Origin: JBBDMW01 sp040878005
GTDB taxonomy: Bacteria > Chloroflexota > Dehalococcoidia > Lucifugimonadales > Lucifugimonadaceae
Assembly: GCA_040878005.1 (NCBI GenBank)
Contig: JBBDMW010000034.1
Location: forward strand, 33,892-97,891
DNA length: 64,000 nt
Reading direction: 5' to 3'
In this document: positions 35,491 to 44,232 of the stretch, in pieces
Layout: each line of letters begins with the position of its first letter
How positions within the stretch are numbered: the first letter of the stretch is position 1
Notes under the pieces: generated by a model
The model's input: only the letters and a program-made list of their open reading frames with translations
Databases searched by the model: none
What the model was told of the DNA's origin: nothing
Position numbers and translations under genes: made by a program

Positions 35491-36822
35491 TTGATCAGCG
35501 AAGTCACAATGCCCTCCATGGGCGCCGATATGACAGAAGGCACCATCGTCAAGTGGCTCAAGTCTGAAGGTGACGAAGTAAAGCGGGGCGAGAAGCTCGC
35601 AGAGATTGAGACGGACAAGACCGTCGTCGAGATGGAGGCCTATTCCGACGGCCTGCTACGCAAGATTGTAGTTGCCGAGGGTGAGAAGGTCCCAGTCGGG
35701 GAACTGATCGCCTACATAGGCGGCGCGGACGACGAAGTTCCGGGAGGCGACGGCGCCGACGCGCAGCAGGGCGAGGCACCGGCAGAAGAGGCCGAGGAGA
35801 CAGAGGAGGAGGCGCCAGAAGCTGAGGCTTCCGCTGAAGAGGGCGAAGAGGAAACCGAAGAGGCGGAACCCGAGGCCGAGGAAAAGGCCCCGGAGCCAGA
35901 GCCGGCCCCACAGGCAGCCAGGCCTGCTGTTGCCGCTCCTGCAACGGGCGGAGGCGATCGTGTGAAGGCGTCTCCAATGGCCCGGCGGCTTGCCGAGGAG
36001 AAGGGCATAGACATCGCCCAGGTGCCGGGGACTGGTCCTGGCGGGCGCGTGACCCGTGATGATGTCCTTGGCTTTAAGCCTTCTCCTGCCTTCGCATCTG
36101 TCGCTCCGCAGAGGGCAAGCGTGGAGTTGGATGGCTCCGATATCAACCTCACCACCATGCGTCAGGCCATCGCCAGGGTAACTGTGCGCAGCATGACCGA
36201 GGCGCCGCACTTCTACGTCACGTCGGCCATTGACATGACTCAACTGATGCAGTTCCGGAAGAACCTCAACGAGGCGCTTTCGGAGAGTGGCGTCAGGGTT
36301 TCCGTCAATGACATGATCTTGAAGGCATGCGTCAACGCTCTGATCAAGTACCCGAAGTTCAACTCGTTCTTCGACGGAGATAAGCTGAAGGGCCACTCGG
36401 ACATCAACATAGGCATTGCCATCGCTCTAGAGCAGGGGCTGATCGTTCCCGCTCTCATGAAGGCGCAGGGAAAGAGCCTGGTTGAGATATCACAGGCGGC
36501 CAAGGACCTTGGCAACCGCGCCCGCGGCAAGGGCGGATCACTGTCACAGTCGGAACTGACGGCCGGCACATTCGCAACGTCCAACCTGGGCATGTTCGAT
36601 GTGGACACGTTCTCAGCCATCATCGTCCCGCCGCAGGCGGCGATTCTTGCCACAGGGACTGTGACGAAGACTCCGGTGGTCAAGGATGACGAGATAGTGG
36701 TGGCGGAGATCATGAAGGCCACGGTTTCCACGGATCACCGAGTGGCGGACGGCGCCGAGGCAGCGGTTTTCCTGCAGGAAGTGAAGAAGAACCTGGAGAA
36801 CCCTGCTTACCTCATCGTGTGA
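35491..36822 (+). CDS. pdhC: Dihydrolipoamide acyltransferase (E2) of 2-oxoacid dehydrogenase
   Basis: A 443-residue E2. The N-terminal lipoyl domain has the lipoylated Lys in EIETDKTVVEMEA (about residue 43). A strikingly acidic Glu-rich linker follows (residues 85-145), instead of the usual Ala/Pro linker. The peripheral subunit-binding domain is ASPMARRLAEEKGIDIAQV, and the catalytic domain ends with TVSTDHRVADGAEAAVFLQ, holding the His and Asp of the HxxxDG site. The start is TTG 35491 (MISEVTMPSMGADMTEG) with GGGAGA upstream. It presumably works with the E1 subunits at 31-33 kb; no E3 gene is in the window. Confidence 0.92.
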   Translation: MISEVTMPSMGADMTEGTIVKWLKSEGDEVKRGEKLAEIETDKTVVEMEAYSDGLLRKIVVAEGEKVPVGELIAYIGGADDEVPGGDGADAQQGEAPAEEAEETEEEAPEAEASAEEGEEETEEAEPEAEEKAPEPEPAPQAARPAVAAPATGGGDRVKASPMARRLAEEKGIDIAQVPGTGPGGRVTRDDVLGFKPSPAFASVAPQRASVELDGSDINLTTMRQAIARVTVRSMTEAPHFYVTSAIDMTQLMQFRKNLNEALSESGVRVSVNDMILKACVNALIKYPKFNSFFDGDKLKGHSDINIGIAIALEQGLIVPALMKAQGKSLVEISQAAKDLGNRARGKGGSLSQSELTAGTFATSNLGMFDVDTFSAIIVPPQAAILATGTVTKTPVVKDDEIVVAEIMKATVSTDHRVADGAEAAVFLQEVKKNLENPAYLIV

Positions 36823-36976
36823 CAGCCGGGGGTTGGCGCGGGTGAATGCGGTGTGGCAGTCTCACATGGTCGCGTTCCGTGTTCCAACCTTCGCGTCTTT
36901 GATTTGAAGGCGCGGCCTTGTAGATATGCGTTGATCGACCCGCGCCGTAATTCTTTGCCACTGGACATCACCGCCT

Positions 36977-38617
36977 GTGCTTTACGCTGAGCAATTCACT
37001 CCCGAAGAAGAGTCAGTGCTGCGGCGCTTCTTCACGAACACGGACCAGCCGGTCTTCGCCCTGGTGAACCTGCCGGAAGTCGTGAAGGGCGCTCTATTCG
37101 CCCGCTACAGTCGTTCTCCAAAGTCGCTACGCCGGCTGTTCCTGGATGAGTTCTACAGCCAGCCTGAGGCTGGGTTCAGCCAGATACCCGACCATCCAGC
37201 TGAAGACAACCAATCCCCTGGAGTGGGCAGGGCAGAGCAGCTCTACGAACGCGTCTTCAATGAGTACGGCGATGACTCAGTGGCCCAGCTTGGCGGAGCG
37301 CACCTGGCATGTGAGCAGTCGTCCAATCTCCTGACGAAGGTGCTCGAGTGGGGGCGGCTGGCGGCGTACCTGGAGCAGAGCACGCGGTACATCTTTTATG
37401 ACCAGAGGCTCGGCGACCGGTACAGGTACCGAGTACCTCCGGAGATAGCGGGTTCATCGCTGGAAGCCGAATACACGGCCACCATGGACTCGCTGTTCGA
37501 CACGTACTCCACGCTGGTTCATGAGTTGGTGACGCACTTCGAGGCGCGTTTCCCCAGGCAACCCGGCGACTCGAACTTCATATGGCGCGCCAGCATCCGT
37601 GCCAAGGCATGCGACGCAGCGCGGGGGCTCCTGCCTGCCTCGACCACATCCAACATGGGCATCTACGCCACGGGGCAGGCTTACGAGATGATGATCATCC
37701 GCATGAACGCTCACCCGCTGCGGGAGGTTCGTGATTGCGCTGCGATGATGCTTACTGAGCTGCGCAAGGTGATCCCGTCGTTCCTGCGCAGGGTGGATGT
37801 GCCAGACCGCGGCGGTGCATGGAGCGGATACATGAGTGATGTGGCCGCTCGCATGGCAGACATTGCTGGCAACCTGGCTGAAGCCCCACAGGACGTGCCT
37901 GAAGTGTCCCTGGTGGAGTGGGACCCGGACGCCGAAACGAAGGTCGCGGCTGCCGCACTGTACGCCTACTCTGATCTGCCTGACGAGCAGCTTCTGGAAC
38001 TGGTTCGCCGCATGCCTGCTGATGAGATGGCGAACATCATCAGGGCGTACGTGGGCGACCGCCAAAATCGCAGGCACAAGCCGGGGCGCGGCATGGAGCG
38101 CACCTACTACAGGTTCGATGTTTTATCCGACTTCGGCAGCTTCCGCGACCTTCAACGTCACCGCATGCTCACGCTTGAGTGGCAGCGCCTGGGTGTTCAG
38201 CACGATTACATCACCCCGCCGGTCATCGACGAGACGGGAAACCGCACCGTATGGGACGACGCCATGGCCCGCATGGCAGACCTGCACGGTCGTGTCGAAC
38301 AACAGTTGGGCGCTGACGCGGCGCAATACGCGGTCCCGTTCGGGTACAGGCTCAGGTACTACATGCACCTGAACGCGCGGGAGGCGTTCCACCTGCTAGA
38401 GCTACGCACCGCACAGCAGGGGCACCCCGACTACCGGCGAGTTTGCCAGGAAATGCACCGGCTCATTCGTGACCAGGCGGGCCACACAGCCATCGCGGAT
38501 GCGATGAGCTATGTGGACCACAACCAGTACGACCTGGAGCGCCTGGAAGCGGAGCGCAGGGCCGCTCAGAAGCGGGCAGCCACCGGACGCTTGGAATCCC
38601 CGGACTCTGAGACCTGA
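36977..38617 (+). CDS. Two-domain FAD-dependent thymidylate synthase (ThyX-like)
   Basis: A 546-residue protein, about twice the length of normal ThyX (220-250), with two ThyX-like halves. The first half keeps the end of the signature (LEQSTRY, as in S-x-R-Y) but has WGR where RHR should be. The second half has RHR (LQRHRMLTLEWQRLG) but lacks the S-x-R-Y end. The pattern suggests that one complete nucleotide/flavin site is built from both halves, much as ThyX sites form between subunits. ThyX makes dTMP from dUMP using methylene-THF and FADH2. GTG start 36977. The last 52 bases overlap the end of the opposing MFS gene. Confidence 0.83.
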   Translation: MLYAEQFTPEEESVLRRFFTNTDQPVFALVNLPEVVKGALFARYSRSPKSLRRLFLDEFYSQPEAGFSQIPDHPAEDNQSPGVGRAEQLYERVFNEYGDDSVAQLGGAHLACEQSSNLLTKVLEWGRLAAYLEQSTRYIFYDQRLGDRYRYRVPPEIAGSSLEAEYTATMDSLFDTYSTLVHELVTHFEARFPRQPGDSNFIWRASIRAKACDAARGLLPASTTSNMGIYATGQAYEMMIIRMNAHPLREVRDCAAMMLTELRKVIPSFLRRVDVPDRGGAWSGYMSDVAARMADIAGNLAEAPQDVPEVSLVEWDPDAETKVAAAALYAYSDLPDEQLLELVRRMPADEMANIIRAYVGDRQNRRHKPGRGMERTYYRFDVLSDFGSFRDLQRHRMLTLEWQRLGVQHDYITPPVIDETGNRTVWDDAMARMADLHGRVEQQLGADAAQYAVPFGYRLRYYMHLNAREAFHLLELRTAQQGHPDYRRVCQEMHRLIRDQAGHTAIADAMSYVDHNQYDLERLEAERRAAQKRAATGRLESPDSET

Positions 38618-40086
38618 TCCTGGCGGGGCCGCCCGGCCCGGGTCATCACCATGACTGGCGCCACGGCCGCTGCGCATATTATCGCGGCCGCCAGGAAGAA
38701 CATCCGGAAGACGGTCATTCCTGCCTCCATGGCCGCCCTGAGTATCTCGTCCTGAACTTCGGGATCCATTGAGAAAGGCGGCACCTCCGCCACCAGGTGT
38801 TCGAACCGGATGGATCCCCATGTTGACAGTGCCGCCAGCCCTGCCGTCATCCCGATCATGCGGGCGACAGTGATTAATGCTGAGCCCGCTCCCTGGTCTT
38901 CGCTCCTGACGTTGTGCATGGCGCTTTCGATGATCGGAGCAATCAGCAGCCCGAACCCCAGGCCAGTGACAACGAGATGCACTGTCATCCACGGGTCAGC
39001 AACTTCCAATGTCCACTGGGACATGAGCAGGAACCCCGCCGTGACGAGTACCAGCCCGGCCAGCGCCGGCATGCGCGGGCCGTAGCGCTGTGTTACTGCG
39101 CCGCCCACCAGCGCAGCGATACCTATGCCTACCGTCATGCGCAGCAACCAGAGCCCGCTCTCGAGCGGCGACGCCTCCATGACCGTCGTAGCCATCAGTG
39201 GCACAGTGACCATGCCGATGATGAGCGCCGCGCCCACCATGAAGTGCGCCGCGCTGGCTGACGTGAAGTTGGAAAGGCGGAACAGGGAGCGAGGAAAAAG
39301 CGGGCTCTTAAGCCTGGAGTTGTGCCACGCAAGCAGGCCGATGGTCACGGCAGTGGCTGCTGATAACCCGGCGAGGCGCCACGGATCATCCATGCTGGTC
39401 AATGCGACTGTGAGCAGTGCAAGGGCCGCTCCGAATAGTATGCCGCCGGGAATATCAACATGCACGCTGTGACGCTTGCCGCGCCGCATGCGCGCGACCA
39501 GCACAGCCACCACCAGGGCTGGCGGCAGGTTGAGCCAGAACGCCCACTCCCACGACAGTACGTTCGTGATTGCGCCTCCCCACAGTGGCCCAATTACCCC
39601 GCCTGCCTCTGCGCTTGCGCCAACAAGGCCGTACGCCACGGCGCGCCGTCCTGCCGGGATCAAGTCACCGGCAGCCGCTATCGCAATCGGGATCATCGCC
39701 CCGCCCCCCACGGCCTGCACAACCCTTGCAGTCACCATCCAACTGAACTCAGGGTCTTGCCCAAGCAGCCACCGTGGGAGGTCCGGGCTAATCGCTACCA
39801 GCACTGAGCCAAATGAAAAGACCGCCAGCGCAGCGAGGAACGCCATACGGAAGCCCACGCGGTCCGACACCCGCCCCATCAACGGCATGGCCGCCGTGTA
39901 GCCGATCAAGTACCCCGTGACCGCCCATGAGGCGCGGTCCAGTTCGCCAGCGCCCACACGCAGGTCAGCCATGATCTCCGGCAGGATCGTGACAATCACA
40001 GTCTGATCGCCGGCGGCCACAAAGATCCCCGCGCACAGCGGGAGGAAAAGGACGTACGGGCGAAGTGTTCGGGGTATGCCGGGCAT
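38566..40086 (-). CDS. MFS drug/solute transporter, DHA2 (EmrB/QacA) type
   Basis: A 506-residue major facilitator transporter. The size and pattern of hydrophobic segments fit the 14-helix DHA2 family of proton-driven exporters. The motif A loop is GRVSDRVGFRMAFLAALAVF, and the helix 1 region GIFVAAGDQTVIVTILPEI carries the D-x-T-I-V block. The substrate is unknown. It lies downstream of the lipoprotein gene on the same strand and overlaps thyX tail to tail by 52 bases. Confidence 0.9.
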   Translation of the reverse strand: MPGIPRTLRPYVLFLPLCAGIFVAAGDQTVIVTILPEIMADLRVGAGELDRASWAVTGYLIGYTAAMPLMGRVSDRVGFRMAFLAALAVFSFGSVLVAISPDLPRWLLGQDPEFSWMVTARVVQAVGGGAMIPIAIAAAGDLIPAGRRAVAYGLVGASAEAGGVIGPLWGGAITNVLSWEWAFWLNLPPALVVAVLVARMRRGKRHSVHVDIPGGILFGAALALLTVALTSMDDPWRLAGLSAATAVTIGLLAWHNSRLKSPLFPRSLFRLSNFTSASAAHFMVGAALIIGMVTVPLMATTVMEASPLESGLWLLRMTVGIGIAALVGGAVTQRYGPRMPALAGLVLVTAGFLLMSQWTLEVADPWMTVHLVVTGLGFGLLIAPIIESAMHNVRSEDQGAGSALITVARMIGMTAGLAALSTWGSIRFEHLVAEVPPFSMDPEVQDEILRAAMEAGMTVFRMFFLAAAIICAAAVAPVMVMTRAGRPRQDQVSESGDSKRPVAARF

Positions 40087-40253
40087 GCGAATAAGCTACC
40101 TAAAACGGCCCGATAGTGCCTGTGTAGCGGCGTGTGGTGTTTACGGATGTCGGGCCACGCCCAGCGCATACTCGCGACAACCCGGCGCGGTGCATGGTGG
40201 CGCCGGACGCGTCACATGCGCCACCGAGGCGTAGGTCAAACCAGGGAGAGCTT

Positions 40254-41018
40254 CTAGATGGGCGGCTCGATGCTTATCTCCTCATCGAACCCGGAGAACT
40301 TGATCAGCCTGACCGCGTTGGGCCCATCATCGGATTGCAGCGGGCCTTCTATGCGTGCCTCCTGCAGGCGGTAGCTCTCCTGGTGGATCAACAGGCGCAG
40401 TGTGAGTTCGGCAGATTCGTTGACTATGCCTACCAAAGGCTCCAGGGCCGTGGCGGGCACAGATGCCGTTATGACCAGGTTGGAATTGGCGTCCTGCTGG
40501 TCTGAAAACTGCGGGTTCTCAATCTGGCCCAGCACATTGGTCACCAGTTGCACAGGATCCAAAAAGCCGAATGGGCCGTCTTCAGGAGGGATGGCCGACC
40601 AGTTGCCTGTGAGCGGGTTGGTCATATAAGTGTCTTCGCCTATCACGACACCTTCCACCCGGACAAACGCGCTGCCAAGCAGCGCCTCAGCGTTAACGTA
40701 AACGCTGTCAGGCGCAACCGCCGAACCCGTTGCCCTCGTAAGCGCGAGACCTCCAGGGAGAGCTGTGTTGCCCGACGGGTGCGACATGTCGAAATGGAAC
40801 CCGTCAACCTCTTCCATGGCGTTTCGTGACAGGTTCACTGCATCGTTCGCCGTGAACGTAACAGTGGGAGTGGGCGGTGGGTCATCGCTGCATCCAGCCA
40901 TCAGCAGGACGGTCAGGGCAATGGCCAGCAGCAGGACTGCTGGCCTATTTGAAGACAGGCGCGAAAGAATGGCCACAGGTTGCTCAAGTTTTGGGTGGTT
41001 AAGGGTGAACGATGTCAC
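40254..41018 (-). CDS. LppX/LprAFG-like lipoprotein
   Basis: A 254-residue lipoprotein. The signal peptide ends in a lipobox (LTVLLMAGCSDD) and the mature part resembles LppX_LprAFG: a half-barrel with a hydrophobic cavity that carries lipids or glycolipids. The segments MEEVDGFHFDMSHPSG and YMTNPLTGNWSAIPPE are typical. In mycobacteria LprG works with the MFS pump P55 to export triacylglycerides. Here an MFS gene also lies next to it, 167 bases downstream on the same strand, which suggests the same kind of pair. GTG 41018 overlaps the zinc-ribbon stop. Confidence 0.85.
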   Translation of the reverse strand: MTSFTLNHPKLEQPVAILSRLSSNRPAVLLLAIALTVLLMAGCSDDPPPTPTVTFTANDAVNLSRNAMEEVDGFHFDMSHPSGNTALPGGLALTRATGSAVAPDSVYVNAEALLGSAFVRVEGVVIGEDTYMTNPLTGNWSAIPPEDGPFGFLDPVQLVTNVLGQIENPQFSDQQDANSNLVITASVPATALEPLVGIVNESAELTLRLLIHQESYRLQEARIEGPLQSDDGPNAVRLIKFSGFDEEISIEPPI

Positions 41019-41239
41019 GGATCAGAACAATCACGCATGAACCCGCAACCGGTGCAGCGAAGTTTGCAGTGCAGGGCAAGCATCTCTAGCCCGCAAACGT
41101 CGCAGACCCAGGTGTCAAAATCTACCGCGGTTGTCGGTTCGGGCTGTCTGTCCAATTGAACATCAAAGTCGAATTCGATACCAGGTTTGGCGGCGTGCTG
41201 TTCTGTCCATTTATAAACAGGCGGAGTGCGTGGACACAC
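41015..41239 (-). CDS. Small zinc-ribbon protein (74 aa)
   Basis: A 74-residue protein ending in a Cys cluster (WVCDVCGLEM, then CKLRCTGCGFMRDC): six Cys in C-x2-C...C-x3-C-x2-C-x4-C spacing that should bind zinc. The N-terminal half is acidic with no membrane segment. Its stop overlaps the start of the lipoprotein gene by four bases, so it is a real, coupled gene. It is transcribed downstream of the anti-sigma gene (27 bases). I cannot name a function. Confidence 0.68.
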   Translation of the reverse strand: MCPRTPPVYKWTEQHAAKPGIEFDFDVQLDRQPEPTTAVDFDTWVCDVCGLEMLALHCKLRCTGCGFMRDCSDP

Positions 41240-41266
41240 AGGTACAGGCGGTGCAAAGTTTACAGC

Positions 41267-42211
41267 CTACTGGCTGGATGACTTCAACACCTCATCGCCT
41301 GCTGGAGTCTCAGATGAGCCCACAGACAACGGCTCCAGTGTGACAGTGGCCCTTGAATAATCGAAAACGCTCCCGCCCGGAATTTCGAAGTCCACCCGGG
41401 CCTGTCCGGCCTCGCTGACATCGAAGGTGGTTACCGGCGTCCATGAGAGGCCGCGCACCAGCCAGAGCTTGTATGTATGACCAGGAGGCGCGGGCTGAAG
41501 GTCGTTCACAAAGAGCGCTGCATCATTGCTGGAGCGGTTCACGGCCAGCATTCCGCTGGCCGTTGGGGCGTTCGGCCCCCCGGCAAACCACTCCGGCACC
41601 TGCCACTGGTGATTCTGCGTCACATACGTCAGCCAGCGCTGGTCGCGCATGGCGCTCTTGAGCGCATCGTTCACCTGTGCCAGCCGTGATACTTCAGCCT
41701 CGTGCTGTACCGTCTGAACGGTTGTGGTTGCCATCTGTCCTTCGAGCTGTCTGATGACCGCCTGATCATCTTCAACCTGTTGTTTCAGGCTTTCCATGTC
41801 ATTGCCAAGGCGTGCCATTTGGAACCCGAAGAACACCGCGACCGCAATGCTCGCTGCCAGCGCCGTTCCTGAGCTGGCGTAAGCCAACCGCGATAACACG
41901 CTGCGCCGAGCGTTGATCGTAGGCGTCGCGGTCAGCATGACAGGCGCGGCCGGCGTCTCCTGAGGAGTGGACTCCGCGGCGTTCAGCAGCCTGTCCCTGA
42001 GTCCGGCAGGCGGATCTCTGGGTGGGACGGACATGCCGAGTGCTGAAGCGCCCTCAAGCAACTCCTCAAGCTCGCTGCGTGCCGCTTCTGATTCTGCCAG
42101 CAGGTTTTCCACACGGATGCGCTCAGCCGGGCTCAGCGCATCCAGCGCGTAACCTGCCAGGTCCTCCAGTTGCGGGTCTAAGTTGTCATCACGTTCGTCG
42201 AATTGAGTCAT
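41267..42211 (-). CDS. Anti-sigma factor, RskA family
   Basis: A 314-residue membrane anti-sigma factor. The N-terminal sigma-binding region (LEDLAGYALDALSPAERIRV) is followed by a single transmembrane helix (ASSGTALAASIAVAVFFGF, about residues 112-132), a coiled coil (LGNDMESLKQQVEDDQAVIR) and an extracellular RskA domain with APPGHTYKLWLVRG and the WTPVTTFDVSE segment. It holds the ECF sigma factor inactive until regulated proteolysis. ATG 42211 overlaps the sigma stop by four bases. Confidence 0.91.
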   Translation of the reverse strand: MTQFDERDDNLDPQLEDLAGYALDALSPAERIRVENLLAESEAARSELEELLEGASALGMSVPPRDPPAGLRDRLLNAAESTPQETPAAPVMLTATPTINARRSVLSRLAYASSGTALAASIAVAVFFGFQMARLGNDMESLKQQVEDDQAVIRQLEGQMATTTVQTVQHEAEVSRLAQVNDALKSAMRDQRWLTYVTQNHQWQVPEWFAGGPNAPTASGMLAVNRSSNDAALFVNDLQPAPPGHTYKLWLVRGLSWTPVTTFDVSEAGQARVDFEIPGGSVFDYSRATVTLEPLSVGSSETPAGDEVLKSSSQ

Positions 42212-42783
42212 TCCTGCGCACCGATCTCGCTGCTCAGAGCGTTACGCAGCTTTCTAAGAGCGAGCCGCATCCGTGTTTTCACGGTGCCCAACGGCTGCCC
42301 TGTCTTCTCTGCAATCTCTGCCTGTGTTAGCCCCTTGAAGTACGACAGTTCCACGACCATGCGCTGCTCTTCCGGGAGGGTCTTGAGGGCCTCGAAGACC
42401 TGCTCGTACTCAGACTGTGCTACGGCCAAATCTTCAGGGAGGATGTCTCCGGAGACTATATCGAGATGATCCTCGATGTCATCATTCTGCCGGTTCCTGT
42501 CCCTGCGTCTGCGCCGCAACTCATCAATCGTCCGGTTGTGCGCAATGCTGAATAGCCAGGTCGTGAACTTGCCCTTCTCCTGGCTGTAGCTCGCCCCCCT
42601 TCGCCATACGCTCATGAACACGTCCTGGGTAACCTCTTCCGAGGTCGTGGGATCGTTCAACATTCTCGCTGCAAGTGCGAACACGCGGCGGCCGTACCTG
42701 TCGTACAGGGCTCCAAGTGCGTCTCTGTCTGACTCGGCGATCAGCGCGAGCAGGTCCAGATCGGACAGCTCCTGGTAATTCAA
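42208..42783 (-). CDS. ECF-type RNA polymerase sigma factor (SigK-like)
   Basis: A 191-residue ECF sigma factor. Region 2 is DALGALYDRYGRRVFALAAR to the DVFMSVWRR segment (binding the -10 element and core polymerase). Region 4 is the helix-turn-helix LSYFKGLTQAEIAEKTGQPL, which contacts the -35 element, and ends in VKTRMRLALRKLR. The partner RskA-type anti-sigma overlaps it. ECF factors normally activate their own operon, so the anti-sigma, zinc-ribbon, LppX and MFS genes downstream may be its targets. ATG 42783. Confidence 0.94.
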   Translation of the reverse strand: MNYQELSDLDLLALIAESDRDALGALYDRYGRRVFALAARMLNDPTTSEEVTQDVFMSVWRRGASYSQEKGKFTTWLFSIAHNRTIDELRRRRRDRNRQNDDIEDHLDIVSGDILPEDLAVAQSEYEQVFEALKTLPEEQRMVVELSYFKGLTQAEIAEKTGQPLGTVKTRMRLALRKLRNALSSEIGAQE

Positions 42784-42917
42784 GCGGTGCCCCTTGCCCC
42801 GTTAGGGGCTCGCCGGCCGTGCAATTCGGCTGCCAGCGCGGCGTAAGCATCACTGGAGACCGTCCTGGCTGTAAGGCGTACCAAAGTTTTACTACGGTCG
42901 GGATGCGGTGGTCGGTT

Positions 42918-43790
42918 TCAGCCCAGTTCGGCAGAACCGGGCCGGGCTGTAATGGCCCTTAGTTGCCGGAGGGCGTCTTCTGCCTGCCGGGTGTCGGTTC
43001 CAGCAGGCGCGCGCTCCAGGAACTCAGTCAAAGAATTGACCGCCTGCATGAATTGACCCACCTCGGCCTGAAGCCTGGCGAGGTCGGTCAGGTTTCTCCA
43101 GTTTGCGGGATCGAGCAGTTGTATACGCTCGGATGCTTTCAACGCCCGCTCATAATCTCTCTGCCTCGCAAATATAAGCTTCATGTTCGTGAGAAGGCGA
43201 CGGAGAATCGCGCGGGCATCGCTCGCGGGGAGCAGCTTGCGGGCCAGGGTGACCGGACGCTGTTCCCCCGGTGTCTTGCGGCCGCGCATTGCCAGTGCCA
43301 CGCATTCCCGTCGGGACAATAGTCCGCCACGGTGGTACGGGTCTATGAATATCTCTGACGCGCCATGGCCCGCCGCCAGCATGAAGTGGCCCGGCATCCC
43401 AATCCCGCGCAGCCTGTGTCCCAATCGCCGCGCTATCTCCATGTAAAGCACCGACAGCGTGATTGGAATGCCCAGCCTGCGGTCCAGCACATCGTTCAAA
43501 TAGCTGTTTCGCGGGTCGTAATAGTTATCGTTGTTGCCCTGGAAGCCCTCTTCATCGAAGAGAAGGTCGTTGATGGCATGGATGGCGTCGTAGACCGAAT
43601 GCTTTCCGGCCAGCCTGGCCTTCGCTCTCTCCGCCAGGAGTGAGATGCGGCCCGTGTACGCCACGACGTCCAAGTCGTGATATTCCTCGGCGGCGACATA
43701 GAGACAGGCCGCTGTGAGGTTTACCTGGCCATCCGGCCGTGCCACCGTTCGTATGAAGTTTTCACGAGGTGAAAGTGCAGGAGTTCCCAA
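42918..43790 (-). CDS. SirB1/transglutaminase-like family protein
   Basis: A 290-residue protein of the SirB1 type: a transglutaminase-like domain (NYYDPRNSYLNDVLDRRLGI then PITLSVLYMEIARRLG) with the His region GIGMPGHFML and a C-terminal pair of TPR-like helices (LLTNMKLIFARQRDYERALK, ALKASERIQLLDP). The catalytic Cys of true transglutaminases is not seen, as is usual in SirB1. The molecular role is not known. The start is TTG 43790, which gives LGTPALSP; a later start cannot be excluded. Confidence 0.88.
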   Translation of the reverse strand: MGTPALSPRENFIRTVARPDGQVNLTAACLYVAAEEYHDLDVVAYTGRISLLAERAKARLAGKHSVYDAIHAINDLLFDEEGFQGNNDNYYDPRNSYLNDVLDRRLGIPITLSVLYMEIARRLGHRLRGIGMPGHFMLAAGHGASEIFIDPYHRGGLLSRRECVALAMRGRKTPGEQRPVTLARKLLPASDARAILRRLLTNMKLIFARQRDYERALKASERIQLLDPANWRNLTDLARLQAEVGQFMQAVNSLTEFLERAPAGTDTRQAEDALRQLRAITARPGSAELG

Positions 43791-44033
43791 TTGTATTTCC
43801 GGCTGAGTAGCAGAATCTGGTGCCTCCGCATACCTGAGGACCCGGTTCCAGCATTCTAGCCGTGGCCGTTATCTGCCGCAAACTACGATACCAGCGCGCT
43901 TGCTTGACACTTCACTGAACCGTTGACAGACTCACGCTGATATCCGGTTGCCTTCCCGAACTGGCATAAGAGCCGCGGGCTGCGACCGTCATAGGCTAGG
44001 CGCCATCCAGGGTCTGGCAAAAAGAATACCCGT

Positions 44034-44126
44034 CTTGGGGGAGCTCGGAGAGCCGGGCTGAGAGGGCAGACCTCAATTCTGCCGACCCCTGAACCTGATC
44101 TGGATAATGCCAGCGAAGGAAGCCCG
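44034..44126 (+). promoter_or_regulatory. TPP riboswitch (thi element)
   Basis: The aptamer is clear: GGGCTGAGAGG, then GACCCCTGAACCTGATCTGG and ATAATGCCAGCGAAGGAAG, matching the conserved thi-box. It lies 100 bases upstream of the thiamine-precursor ABC transporter genes, in the same orientation. High thiamine diphosphate should favour the terminator that follows. Confidence 0.96.
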
Positions 44127-44148
44127 GCAGCGATGTATCTTCTCATCA

Positions 44149-44183
44149 GCCGCTCCCACTTCGTGTGGCGAGCGGCCTTTTTT
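44149..44183 (+). terminator. Rho-independent terminator of the TPP riboswitch
   Basis: GCCGCTC (44149-44155) pairs with GAGCGGC (44170-44176). An inner CCAC/GTGG pair sits between them, and a T-run (CTTTTTTG) follows. This is the expression platform of the riboswitch. Confidence 0.9.
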
Positions 44184-44232
44184 GTTTTGGTCAGCCAGCT
44201 CGCAAGCAGTTATCCGGTTCATTGCGTGAGCC

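Noticed and set aside
35286..35567. 93-codon plus-strand ORF before pdhC
   Set aside because: It overlaps the lipoyl domain of pdhC in another frame, has no ribosome site, and looks like random translation.
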